Positions 28,518-36,750 of a stretch of 64,000 nucleotides of DNA are shown here, piece after piece. The translations under genes were made by a program, and so were the position numbers. The notes beneath the pieces are model-generated. The model did not search any database. It saw only the letters and a list, made by a program, of their open reading frames with translations, and was not told the origin of the DNA. Source of the DNA: Nocardioides ochotonae. Lineage in GTDB: Bacteria; Actinomycetota; Actinomycetes; Propionibacteriales; Nocardioidaceae. The first letter of the stretch is position 1. Each line of letters begins with the position of its first letter. The DNA is taken from NCBI RefSeq assembly GCF_011420305.2, contig NZ_CP061769.1, positions 1,847,001 to 1,911,000 of the forward strand, read 5' to 3'.

Positions 28518-29859
28518 CCCGGACCCCGGTCGAGCGCGCCGTCATCGTCGCGTAGCCGGGGCGCGACGCGGTCACCCGCACGCGGAGCGTGTGGCCGCGG
28601 TCGGCGGCGGCGACGCGGCGCGTCAGCCGGGTCGCGCCCGTGATCGGCCGGCCGTCGCGCAGCCACTGCACCCGGGTGCTCGCGCGCGGGCTCCAGGACC
28701 CGCGGGTGGCCCGCAGGGTCCGCCCGACCCGGGCGACGCCGCGCACCTGCGGGCGCGCGGTGCGCACCAGGGCGCCGCGGACCACGGGGACCTCGCGCGA
28801 GGTGAGCGTGGTGGGCGCGTGGCCGGCGGCCTCGCCGGTGACCGCGACGCTCAGGCGGGCCCCGACGTCGCCGGGCACCGGGCGGTACGCCGCCGCGGTG
28901 GCGCCCTCGATCGGCGTACCGTCGCGCAGCCACTGGTGGCTCAGCTGCTGCGCGGCGGGGGCGAACGCGGCGCTCGCGCGCAGCTCGCCGCCCGGGCTGG
29001 GTCGGCCGGTGACACGCGGGGCGTCCCCGGTCAGGGCCGGTGCCGGGGCGACCTCGACGCTGGTGAGCGGGAGGTTGCGGGTCAGGTCGCGCGCGTGGCC
29101 GGTGAGCTCACGGCCGCTGTAGACCCGCACCTCGAGGCTGCCCGCCGCGGACGGCACGCTGCCGCGGGCGCCGAGACGGCCGCCGTCGGGCAGGGACGCG
29201 GTGAGGGTGAAGGCGCCGCTCGCGTCGGCCTGCCCGGTGGCCCAGAACTTGGCGTCGGCGTGCGGTGCGTGCGGCGCCGGACGGGTCAGCACCTCGTCCC
29301 CGGACCACAGCAGCACCGCCACCTGCGAGCCGCCGGTCCCGGCGCGGTCTCGGAACCCGGTGCCGCTGATCTGCAGCTCCTCGCCCTCGACCACGGCGGT
29401 CGCGGCGTGCTCGGCGCGCACCGTGAAGGTCGCGCCCACGGTGGTCACCGGGTCGTTGTCGAGCAGGTGCAGGGTGTGGGACCCGGAGGTCGTCGCGACG
29501 CCGTTCGCGGGCTGGAACCGGGGCACCACCACCGGCTCGGCGCGGAAGGTGCCGTCGTCCTCGACCTGCACCCGCGACCGGGTGCGGTACGGCGCGTCCT
29601 CGCCGTCGTCGGCGCCGATCTGGCCGTAGGAGTCGGCATCCATCTTGATCGCCAGGCGCTGCCCGGGGGCGAAGCAGGACCCGCTGAGGTGGAGGGTCTC
29701 CCCGGGGACCAGCGGGCCCGGCTCGTCCACGGCGAACGACGGGGTGCAGGCCGCGGTGGCGCTCGTGGCGCCCACGGGCCCGAGCGCGGCCAGCGTCAGT
29801 GCGGCGGCGAGGGCGAAGGGGGTGGCGCGGCGCGACGCGCGGGCGGGCGGGACGGTCAT
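28504..29859 (-). CDS. Secreted protein with Ig-like repeats
   Basis: A 451-aa exported protein. A signal peptide (FALAAALTLAALGPVGATSATAA) covers residues ~15-37 and is followed by CTPSFAVDEPG. Four beta-rich sections follow: ~40-145 (ETLHLSGSCFAPGQRLAIKMD), ~150-265 (ELQISGTGF...PDGGRLGARGSVPSAAGSLEVRVYSG), ~275-360 and ~365-450. The last two are the common actinobacterial Ig-like modules (RTLRATRGSWSPRASTRVQWLRDG). The second section carries the same pattern as domains in the proteins at 29949 and 33854. No C-terminal anchor. It overlaps the PPTase 3' end tail to tail and lies downstream of the iron-box-controlled propeller gene, separated by a strong hairpin. Function unknown. Confidence 0.8.
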   Translation of the reverse strand: MTVPPARASRRATPFALAAALTLAALGPVGATSATAACTPSFAVDEPGPLVPGETLHLSGSCFAPGQRLAIKMDADSYGQIGADDGEDAPYRTRSRVQVEDDGTFRAEPVVVPRFQPANGVATTSGSHTLHLLDNDPVTTVGATFTVRAEHAATAVVEGEELQISGTGFRDRAGTGGSQVAVLLWSGDEVLTRPAPHAPHADAKFWATGQADASGAFTLTASLPDGGRLGARGSVPSAAGSLEVRVYSGRELTGHARDLTRNLPLTSVEVAPAPALTGDAPRVTGRPSPGGELRASAAFAPAAQQLSHQWLRDGTPIEGATAAAYRPVPGDVGARLSVAVTGEAAGHAPTTLTSREVPVVRGALVRTARPQVRGVARVGRTLRATRGSWSPRASTRVQWLRDGRPITGATRLTRRVAAADRGHTLRVRVTASRPGYATMTARSTGVRVRRG

Positions 29860-29894
29860 GGCGGGTCCTCGGAGGCTGGAGGGCGGGACGGGGC

Positions 29895-29926
29895 GGCCCC
29901 CGCCGCGCGGGTGCGCGGCGGGGGCC
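29895..29926. terminator. 14-bp perfect hairpin between two secreted-protein genes
   Basis: GGCCCCCGCCGCGC and its exact reverse complement flank a four-base loop (GGGT). It lies 22 bp downstream of the propeller gene and 35 bp upstream of the next start on the minus strand, so it probably terminates or attenuates read-through into the 451-aa protein gene. No T-run follows. Confidence 0.65.
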
Positions 29927-29948
29927 GGTGCTGCGGGGTGCTCGTGGA

Positions 29949-31952
29949 CTACTTCGTGCGGTTCTTCTTCGCGACCTTGGCGACCTTCACGGCCTTCGAG
30001 GTGGCGGTGGCCTTGGCGTAGCCCGGCCGGGTGGCGACCACGCGGACGGTGAGCTTCTTACCGGCGTCGGCCTTGGCGACCCGGTAGGTCGACTCGGTCG
30101 CGCCCTTGATCACCTTGCCGTTGCGCCGCCACTGCACCTGCGTGCTCGCCGGGGCGCTCCAGGTGCCGGTGGTGGCCTTCAGGGTCTTGCCGACCTTCGC
30201 CTTGCCGGTGATCCTCGGTGCGGCCGTGGCACGGAGCGTGCCGGCCCTGACCTCGACCTCGACCGCGGTGCTGCGCGCGGTGTCGCCGGGCTTCAGCGAG
30301 CCGCTGAGCAGGCGCAGGGTCCAGGTGCCGGGGGTCGCGGCGGGCACGGAGCCGCGGGCGCCCGTCGTACCGCCGTCGGGCAGCGGGATCTTCGCGGTGA
30401 AGCGGCCCGAGGCGTCGGCCTCGACGACCGCCCAGACGGTGTCGTTGCTGTGCGGGCCCTCGCCGGGGGCGTGCGCGATCGCGCCGTCGTTGATCTTGAC
30501 CGCGATCGTCGAGCCCGCGGTGCCGGCCTGGTCGAGCCAGCCCTGGCCCTCCAGGGTGACGGAGCCGCCGATGGCGGCCGCGGAGGTGACGGTCGCGTCG
30601 ACGGGGGTGATCTTGGCGATCGAGTCGACGCTCGTCTCGGCGGTGGTCCGCTCGCCGGTGGCGGGGTCGACGGAGTAGTCGATGGTCTGCGTGGTGGCGC
30701 CGGCCTTGTCGACCATGTACGCCGAGCCGCCGGCGACGATCAGGTGGTTGGCCGACTTCGGGGTGCCGGGCAGCGCGATGGTCTCGACGACTGCCTGGGC
30801 GCGGGCGTCGACGACGGTGACCTCGCCGGTGGTGAAGTCGGCGACGTAGACCAGGCCGCGGTCGGTGTCGACGTCGACACCGAGGGCGCGCGAGCCGGTG
30901 ACGATGCGGGTCTTGTGGGCACCGGTGTCGAGGTCGAAGATGTCCAGGCTGCCCTCGGTCGTGGCGAACTGACCCTGGTTGACGGAGTAGACCTCGCGGG
31001 CCTCGGCGTCGATGGCGATGCTCGAGGGCTGGAGCAGGCCGACGCCCTCGGTGGCCGCGAGCGGGTTCGGGATGTCGACGCGCTCGACGGCGTACTTCGC
31101 CGGGTCGGCGGCGTAGTCGAGGACGTAGTACTGGTCGGTGCGGAAGTCGTTGGCGTAGACCGTGCCGGTGGCCTCGTCGATGTCCAGGCCCATCGGCACG
31201 GCGTAGGCCGACTCGTTGTCGCCGGTGGTCGGGTAGTTCGCGCGCGCCGGGATCGCGATGTCGCGCAGCCGCTCGAAGGTCGTGGTGTCGTAGACGGTGA
31301 TCGAGGAGTCGGTCGCGCCGCCGCGGTTGGCGGCGGTGACGTAGGCGCGGTGGTGGACCTCGTCGATGATCACCTCGCGGGGGTGGGCGATCTCGACCTG
31401 GGCGCGCTGGGCGGGGTCGGCCTTCGCGGCGTCGAAGTCGTAGGAGGTCCACACCAGGTCGAGGGACTCACGGTCGTAGACGGTGACCTGGTTGTCGCGG
31501 GTGTTGGTGACCCAGACGTTGTCGTGCGCGTCGTCGACGTAGACGCCGTGGGTGGAGAGCTGCTTGTAGGTGGGCGTCGCCTCGGTCCCGTGCTCGAGCA
31601 CCGGCAGGTCGGCGCGGTCCTTGATGGCCAGCGTGTCGGGGTCGACCTTGGCCAGCGTCGCGTTGAGGACCGGCGGTCGGCCCTGGGCAGAGGTCACGAA
31701 CAGCTCGCCGGTGTCGTCGGAGGCGGCGACCTGGTACTGGCCGGCCACCAGCGGGCGCTGGGTGGTGGCGAAGGAGAACGCGCGGGGGGCGGGGGTGTCT
31801 GTGCCGGCGGCGCTGGTGGCGCTGGGTGCATCGGTGGCGCTCGCGGTGGTCAGCGACGCCGCGGCGAGGCCGCTGCCGACCAGGCCGAGCACGGCGGTGC
31901 CGGCGAGCGTGTGACGCAGTCGGCGCACGCGCCGGGCGGGAAGAGCAGTCAT
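29949..31952 (-). CDS. Iron-regulated secreted beta-propeller protein with Ig-like domains
   Basis: A 667-aa exported protein with signal peptide (HTLAGTAVLGLVGSGLAAASLTTASA). Residues ~65-415 form a YncE/NHL-like beta-propeller: repeats such as NVWVTNTRDNQVTVYDRES, AYVTAANRGGATDSSITVYD, GTVYANDFRTDQYYVLDY, EVYSVNQGQF and GLVYVADFTTGEVTVVDAR. Residues ~425-565 hold the Ig-like domain shared with the neighbouring surface proteins (VTLEGQGWLDQ, IAVKINDGAIA, KIPLPDGG, WTLRLLSGSLKPGD). A last Ig-like module and a Lys-rich tail follow. I start at ATG 31952 behind AAGGAA; an upstream GTG at 31967 is possible. An iron box at 31990-32008 lies 38 bp upstream. Likely role: extracellular part of iron or siderophore handling (inference). 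Confidence 0.82.
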   Translation of the reverse strand: MTALPARRVRRLRHTLAGTAVLGLVGSGLAAASLTTASATDAPSATSAAGTDTPAPRAFSFATTQRPLVAGQYQVAASDDTGELFVTSAQGRPPVLNATLAKVDPDTLAIKDRADLPVLEHGTEATPTYKQLSTHGVYVDDAHDNVWVTNTRDNQVTVYDRESLDLVWTSYDFDAAKADPAQRAQVEIAHPREVIIDEVHHRAYVTAANRGGATDSSITVYDTTTFERLRDIAIPARANYPTTGDNESAYAVPMGLDIDEATGTVYANDFRTDQYYVLDYAADPAKYAVERVDIPNPLAATEGVGLLQPSSIAIDAEAREVYSVNQGQFATTEGSLDIFDLDTGAHKTRIVTGSRALGVDVDTDRGLVYVADFTTGEVTVVDARAQAVVETIALPGTPKSANHLIVAGGSAYMVDKAGATTQTIDYSVDPATGERTTAETSVDSIAKITPVDATVTSAAAIGGSVTLEGQGWLDQAGTAGSTIAVKINDGAIAHAPGEGPHSNDTVWAVVEADASGRFTAKIPLPDGGTTGARGSVPAATPGTWTLRLLSGSLKPGDTARSTAVEVEVRAGTLRATAAPRITGKAKVGKTLKATTGTWSAPASTQVQWRRNGKVIKGATESTYRVAKADAGKKLTVRVVATRPGYAKATATSKAVKVAKVAKKNRTK

Positions 31953-31989
31953 CGTTGGTTCCTTCACTCCAGGGGGATACGCCTGTTAG

Positions 31990-32008
31990 TTAGGCAAGGC
32001 GACCCTAA
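31990..32008 (-). promoter_or_regulatory. Iron box upstream of the propeller gene
   Basis: Read on the minus strand, TTAGGGTCGCCTTGCCTAA matches the ends (TTAGG, CCTAA) and the centre of the IdeR palindrome. It is 38 bp from the propeller start and about 100 bp from the divergent GntR gene, which it might also influence. Confidence 0.75.
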
Positions 32009-32110
32009 CTTAGATCAGATGAATGGTGCTCCGGGGGTCGGCGTACCGAAGAATGGGCGCTCGGCAGTACGGCGAGCGGCGCCCGCGGGCGCCGGACCAG
32101 GGGGTCAGGG

Positions 32111-32782
32111 ATGCGCGGAATCGGTACCGAACGGGCGCGGGACACGGTGCGAGCGCTTCAGGAGCGCATCGTCTCGGGCCGGTGGCCGGTGAACAGCAAG
32201 ATCCCGAACGAGGCCGAGCTCGCCGAGGAGCTGGGGGTCGGGCGCTCGACCATCCGCGAGGCGGTGCGCGCGCTCGCGCACCTGGGGATGCTCGAGCCGG
32301 CGCCCGGCCGCGGCACCTTCGTGCGCTCGCGCAACCCCGTGCACCAGGTGCTCTCCGACTTCGCCTCGGAGCACTCGTGGTCCGACATCCTGCAGGTACG
32401 GCGGGCGCTGGAGACGCTCGCTGCGGAGCTGGTCGCCCGCGACGGCAGCGCCGAGGACCTCCAGCGGCTGCGCAGCGTGCACGACGCCGACCTGGCGGGC
32501 GCGGGCGCCGAGGTGACCGAGCGTGGCCGCACGCCGGGGGAGTTCCACTCCCTGCTGGTGGAGGCGAGCGGCAACCGGTTGCTCGCCGAGCTCTACTCCG
32601 GCCTGGTCGCCGCACTGCGCGAGGGGCGACGACGCGGCGAGGTGGTCAGCGGCCAGGACGCCGAGGGTCGCCACGACGACCATGCGGCGCTGCTGGCCAC
32701 GATCGCGGCCCGCAATCCCGAGGCGGCCGCCGCGCTCGCCGCCCGGCATGCGGCCACGGACCTGGCGCTCGCGCGGGAGTAG
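32111..32782 (+). CDS. GntR-family (FadR-type) transcriptional regulator
   Basis: A 223-aa regulator. The N-terminal winged helix reads RALQERIVSGRWPVNSKIPNE, then ELAEELGVGRSTIREAVRALAHLGMLEPAPGRGTFV. The C-terminal all-helical FCD-type ligand domain (about 90-220) has DILQVRRALETLAAELVA, EFHSLLVEASGNRLLAELY and DDHAALLATIAARNPEAA. The EFH and DDH segments are where metal/ligand residues sit in this family. It stands between two iron-box-controlled units and may add a second, metabolite-linked control layer. The effector is unknown. Start at the ATG after AGGGGGTCAGGG. Confidence 0.88.
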   Translation: MRGIGTERARDTVRALQERIVSGRWPVNSKIPNEAELAEELGVGRSTIREAVRALAHLGMLEPAPGRGTFVRSRNPVHQVLSDFASEHSWSDILQVRRALETLAAELVARDGSAEDLQRLRSVHDADLAGAGAEVTERGRTPGEFHSLLVEASGNRLLAELYSGLVAALREGRRRGEVVSGQDAEGRHDDHAALLATIAARNPEAAAALAARHAATDLALARE

Positions 32783-32815
32783 CGGGACCCGGACGCCACA
32801 AACGTCTGATGAGGG

Positions 32816-32834
32816 TTAGGGTTGCCTCACCTAT
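32816..32834 (+). promoter_or_regulatory. Iron box of the siderophore-import operon
   Basis: TTAGGGTTGCCTCACCTAT keeps most of the IdeR palindrome (TTAGG, GCCT, ACCTA). It is 18 bp before the binding-protein ATG, which has AGGAG in the gap. The operator likely overlaps the promoter of the whole 32853-40864 operon. Confidence 0.7.
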
Positions 32835-32852
32835 CTTTCGTCAGGAGTTCCG

Positions 32853-33857
32853 ATGTCCACCTTCCCCCGTCCGGTGCGCGCCGCCATGGCCCCGGTCCTG
32901 GTCGTGCTGCTCGTCTGGACCCTCGGCGCGTGCGGTGGCGCCGGCGCCACGTCCTCGCCGACGGGGGAGACCCGCACGGTCACCGACGCCGACGGCACCT
33001 CGATGGAGGTCCCGGCCGACCCGGCCCGGGTGGTGGCGCTGTCCGAGCCGACCCTGGACGGCCTGCTGGCGCTCGGCGTCGAGCCGGTCGGCACCGTCGC
33101 CGGCCGCGGGCAGTCCGCGGTGCCGGGCTACCTGGCCGACCTCGCCGGCGACGTCCCGCTGCTCGGCGGAGTGGCCCAGCCGTCGTACGAGGCGATCGGG
33201 AAGGCCGACCCGGACCTGATCCTCGTCGACGGCACCAGCATCAACAACAACGCCGAGGCGATCGAGATCCTGCGCCGGATCGCCCCCACCTACGTCACCG
33301 GCTTCGCCGGCGGGGACTGGCGCGCCAACTTCGGCCACGTCGCCACCGCCGTCGGGCGGGAGGCGGAGGCCGAGGAGGTGCTCGCGGCGTACGACGCGGA
33401 GGTCGAGGCGGCGCGCGAGCGGCTCGCCGGGTACGCCGGCGACACGTTCTCCGTGGTGCGCTGGCAGGGTGGCTCGGCCGCGCTGATCCTCCAGGAGCTG
33501 CCCGCCGGGATGGCGCTGCGCGACCTCGGCCTGTCCCGCCCGCCGGGCCAGGACCGGCGCGGCCGCGGTCACAGCGAGCCGGTCTCGCTGGAGAACCTCG
33601 CCGACGTCGACGCCGACTACCTCTTCTTCGGCACCCTCGGCGGGTCGTCGGTGGGAAACGCCGACGCCGGTGGCCGCACCGACACCGAGGGCGCGCGGCA
33701 GGCGCTCGCCGAGGCGGAGAAGGTGCCCGGCTTCCGCGAGCTCGAGGCCTACCGGCAGGGCCACGTGATCCTGGTCGACGGCTCGCTGTGGACCTCCACG
33801 GGCGGCCCGCTGCTCATGCGCCGCCTGGTCGCCTCGGTGCTGGAGAGCCTCGGATGA
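32853..33857 (+). CDS. Siderophore ABC transporter, substrate-binding lipoprotein
   Basis: A 334-aa FecB/FepB-type binding protein. The lipobox TLGAC places the lipidated Cys at 27. The two lobes follow: VVALSEPTLDGLLALGV and SYEAIGKADPDLILVDG in the first, and RDLGLSRP, VSLENLADVDADYLFFGTL and VILVDGSLWTSTGGPLLMRRLV in the second. It captures ferric siderophore outside the membrane and passes it to the permeases encoded further down the operon. Given the dhb genes, the ligand is probably Fe-enterobactin or a DHB-Ser oligomer. Overlaps the next gene by ATGA; an iron box lies 18 bp upstream. Confidence 0.9.
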   Translation: MSTFPRPVRAAMAPVLVVLLVWTLGACGGAGATSSPTGETRTVTDADGTSMEVPADPARVVALSEPTLDGLLALGVEPVGTVAGRGQSAVPGYLADLAGDVPLLGGVAQPSYEAIGKADPDLILVDGTSINNNAEAIEILRRIAPTYVTGFAGGDWRANFGHVATAVGREAEAEEVLAAYDAEVEAARERLAGYAGDTFSVVRWQGGSAALILQELPAGMALRDLGLSRPPGQDRRGRGHSEPVSLENLADVDADYLFFGTLGGSSVGNADAGGRTDTEGARQALAEAEKVPGFRELEAYRQGHVILVDGSLWTSTGGPLLMRRLVASVLESLG

Positions 33858-35884
33858 GCGTGCTGTCCCGGCCCCGGCGCCTCGCCGTGTGGACCGCGGC
33901 CGCGGCGCTCGCCGCGGTGAGCGGACTCGCCGCGGTGGGCGCCGCCGCCGCGGGACCCGACGCGGGCACCGGGACCGGCACCGTGACGTCCACGGACCCC
34001 AGCGGTCGCACCGTGACGTTGACCCACCCGCGGAGTGTCGAGCCCGGTGCCGACCTGGTGATCGCCGGGACGGGGTGGCAGCTGGGCGACGCGAGCGCAG
34101 GGTCGCTGGTCAACGTGCTGCTCGACGCCCGCTTCTCCGGCGACCCGACGACCGTCCACACCCGGCGTACCGTGCTCCACCCGGTGACCGGCAAGGCCAC
34201 CGGTGACACCCGCAGCCAGGCGCTGGTGCGCGCGGACGCGGACGGCAGCTGGACCGCGCGGATCCCCTACCCGAGCGCCGCCAACGCCCGGCTCGCCGAT
34301 GGCAGCTGGACCGACTGGGTGCCCGGGTCGGAGCACGAGGTGCGGGTGCTCACCGGTTCGCTGCTCGCCGGCGACGTGACCCGCAGCCTCGCCGGGACGT
34401 TCACCGTCGCCGGCCCCGATGGCCCCGATGGCCCCGATGGCCCCGACGGCACCGGCGACCCCGACGGCGACACGGGCGATGAAACTGACGACGGGACCGG
34501 CGATGACACCAACGGCGGGACCGGCCCCGGACCCGACGACACGACGACCTGCCTCCCGACCTCCCCGCGACCCACGGTCCGCGTGGAGACGCCCGTCGTG
34601 GCCCTGGGCGGCGAGCTGGAGATCAGCGGCGCGGGCTGGTGCCACCCCGAGGGCGGCGGCTCGCGGATCGGCGTGAAGATCGACGAGGGCGCGCTGGCGC
34701 GCACCGACGACGCCGTGCACGCCAACCGCACCATCTGGGCGATCGTCCAGGCCGACGCCCGCACCGGCACCTTCCGCACCCGGCTGCGCCTGCCCGACGG
34801 CACCACCGCGACCTCCACCCCCGCGCTCGCGACCGGGGCGCACACGCTGCGGCTGCTCTCGGGCACCCTGCGCACCGGCGACACGCCGCGCAGCGTGCTC
34901 AGCGAGCCCTTCACCATCGGGCGCTACCGCCCGGCCGGGACCCCGGAGCCGCTCGAGGCGGCCACGGACCTGCGACCCGGCACCCGCGGGGCCGTCGCCG
35001 CCCGCCTCGTCGCCGGCGACCTGCTCCTGCGGGTGCCCCGCGCCCGGGCGCACGAGTGGGTCTTCGTCACGGCGTACGCCGCCGACGGCTCGCCGCGCTA
35101 CCCCTGGACCCGCTGGTTCCGCCTCGACGATGCGCGCCGGGTGGTGCTCCCGCGCGCCGGCCGGCTGCCCGCCGAGCGGCTGCGGCTCAGCGTGCAGAGC
35201 GGCGAGCAGGACCGGCTCGGGCGGCTGCTCGGCTGGGCCCCGCTCACCGTGGCCGCGGCGCCCGCAGGGCACGCGGCACCCGCGGGTGGCGGCCCGGTGC
35301 CCGGCGCCGACCCGGGCGCCCCCGGCACGCCCGCTCTCGAGGCGCTCTCACCGGTCCCGACCGGCCCGCTGGTGACGCCCGCGGCCCCGGCGGTCGACGC
35401 CGCCGCGCTCCGCGAGCTGCCCCGCGGCGGCGTACGCGTCGCGGTCGACGGCTCCGCGCTGCGGGTGCTCGTCGCCGGCGGCCGGCACGGCGAGGCCGTG
35501 CACGTGCGGGTCTACCCCGTGACCGGCCGATCGTCGGCCGGCCGGCAGGCGCTCGTGCTGGACGGCGGCTGGGTCCTCCTCGACGCCGACGGCGCCCTGC
35601 GGATGCGGGTGCGCGGGCTCGCCGGCTCCGAGGTCCTCGTGGCGGTGCAGGCCGCCGACGGCCGCCTGCTCGGCTGGGCCCCGGCCACCCCCGGCGGCCC
35701 GACGTACGTCGAACAGACGATCCCGGCCGCGATCCTCGACGAGGACGCCGCGAGCCCGATGGCGGGCGAGGACACCGCCGACCGGTCTTGGTTCACCGCC
35801 GCGGACGCGGGCCTGCTGGCGCTCGGCGCGCTCGCGCTGGCCGGCGCGGTGCTCCGCACCCGACGCGGGACGGTGACGGCGTGA
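33854..35884 (+). CDS. Membrane-anchored surface protein with two Ig-like domains
   Basis: A 676-aa exported protein. A signal peptide (AAAALAAVSGLAAVGAAAA) is followed by an Ig-like domain at ~50-190 (DLVIAGTGWQLGD, VRVLTGSLLAGDVTRSL) and a collagen-like/acidic linker with PDG repeats and a DDGTGDDTNGGTG stretch. A second copy of the domain lies at ~235-355 (ELEISGAGWCHPEGGGSRI, VKIDEGALA, TLRLLSGTLRTGD). A middle region ~370-460 and a near-repeat at ~520-610 both end LLGWAP. A C-terminal helix (AGLLALGALALAGAVL) and basic tail TRRGTVTA anchor it. No LPxTG is seen. It is fused by ATGA/GTGA overlaps into the importer operon, so it should act in siderophore or heme capture at the cell surface (inference). 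Confidence 0.82.
   Translation: MSVLSRPRRLAVWTAAAALAAVSGLAAVGAAAAGPDAGTGTGTVTSTDPSGRTVTLTHPRSVEPGADLVIAGTGWQLGDASAGSLVNVLLDARFSGDPTTVHTRRTVLHPVTGKATGDTRSQALVRADADGSWTARIPYPSAANARLADGSWTDWVPGSEHEVRVLTGSLLAGDVTRSLAGTFTVAGPDGPDGPDGPDGTGDPDGDTGDETDDGTGDDTNGGTGPGPDDTTTCLPTSPRPTVRVETPVVALGGELEISGAGWCHPEGGGSRIGVKIDEGALARTDDAVHANRTIWAIVQADARTGTFRTRLRLPDGTTATSTPALATGAHTLRLLSGTLRTGDTPRSVLSEPFTIGRYRPAGTPEPLEAATDLRPGTRGAVAARLVAGDLLLRVPRARAHEWVFVTAYAADGSPRYPWTRWFRLDDARRVVLPRAGRLPAERLRLSVQSGEQDRLGRLLGWAPLTVAAAPAGHAAPAGGGPVPGADPGAPGTPALEALSPVPTGPLVTPAAPAVDAAALRELPRGGVRVAVDGSALRVLVAGGRHGEAVHVRVYPVTGRSSAGRQALVLDGGWVLLDADGALRMRVRGLAGSEVLVAVQAADGRLLGWAPATPGGPTYVEQTIPAAILDEDAASPMAGEDTADRSWFTAADAGLLALGALALAGAVLRTRRGTVTA
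34412..34447 (+). repeat. Four 9-bp repeats coding a PDG collagen-like linker
   Basis: GGCCCCGAT occurs three times in direct succession, and a fourth copy ends GAC. It encodes the GPDGPDG linker between the two Ig-like domains of the surface protein. Length can change without breaking frame. Confidence 0.85.
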
Positions 35885-36750
35885 GGCGCGGGCTCGTGGC
35901 GACGCTGCTGGGCGCGCTCCTCGGCGGCGCGGTCGCCGCGGCGCCCGGCGGCGTCGCGGCCGCGGTCCCGGGCGGCGGCGCGGGGGCCGACACCCCCGGC
36001 ACCTCCGCCTCGGTCTCCCCGCGCCAGGTCGCCCCCGGCGGGCTGTTGTCGTTCCGGGTGAGCGGCTTCCCCGGCGGGGAGACGCTCTACGTCAAGATCG
36101 ACGACGGGCAGAGCTGCAGCGCCGCGTCGGTGCACGGGGCCTGCGTGGTCCACCAACAGGCCATCCCGGCCTCCGGCACCGTCACGGGATCCTTCGCCGT
36201 GCCGCGCGACCTCGCCGCCGGCGAGCACTGGCTGCGCTTCCTCGCCAGCGAGGAGGTCACCGACGCCTCGGGGGCGTACGCCGGCACGAAGGGCTACACC
36301 GCCCGCGGCGGCTCCGACTTCACCGTGGTCGCGGGCGGTTCCGGCGCCACGGCCCCTGCGCCCGGCGCGGGCACGGACGCCGGCTCCGGCGCGAGCGCCC
36401 CAGCCCCTGCGGTGACCGGCGCCGCTCCGACGACCGGCGTCGCCGGCGGTGGCAGCACGCAGGGCGACGCACCCCTCGCCGCCGGCGACACGCTCGTGGT
36501 CCGGCTGCCGCGCGGCGCGACCGGCCGCGGCAGCGGCCCCGCGCAGTCCGGTGCTGCGGCTCGCGACGCCGTGCCGTCCGACGCTGTGAAGTCCGGGGAC
36601 GTGAATCCCGAGGCGACCGACCCGGCACCGACCGCGGCCCCCGCGGCGGACGACCCCGGGCTCCCCGTCACCGGGCTGGCCGGCCTCGCGGTGCTGCTCG
36701 GCGCGGCCGGCGTACTCCTCCTGCGCGCGCGGCGGCGCTCCCGTGCCTGA
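35881..36750 (+). CDS. LPxTG-anchored surface protein of the siderophore operon
   Basis: A 289-aa protein with a GTG start overlapping the previous stop (GTGA). It has a signal peptide (LVATLLGALLGGAVAAAPGGVAAA) and one beta-rich domain ~40-150 (LLSFRVSGFPGGETLYVKIDDGQSCSAAS). That domain contains Cys near 81 and 89 that could pair. A long Ala/Pro/Gly/Ser-rich wall-spanning region follows, then the sorting signal LPVTG, a hydrophobic helix (LAGLAVLLGAAGVLLL) and RARRRSRA. A sortase should link it to peptidoglycan. VKIDDG echoes the domain of its upstream neighbour. Its place directly before the permease genes suggests it hands siderophore through the wall (inference). Confidence 0.82.
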   Translation: MRRGLVATLLGALLGGAVAAAPGGVAAAVPGGGAGADTPGTSASVSPRQVAPGGLLSFRVSGFPGGETLYVKIDDGQSCSAASVHGACVVHQQAIPASGTVTGSFAVPRDLAAGEHWLRFLASEEVTDASGAYAGTKGYTARGGSDFTVVAGGSGATAPAPGAGTDAGSGASAPAPAVTGAAPTTGVAGGGSTQGDAPLAAGDTLVVRLPRGATGRGSGPAQSGAAARDAVPSDAVKSGDVNPEATDPAPTAAPAADDPGLPVTGLAGLAVLLGAAGVLLLRARRRSRA

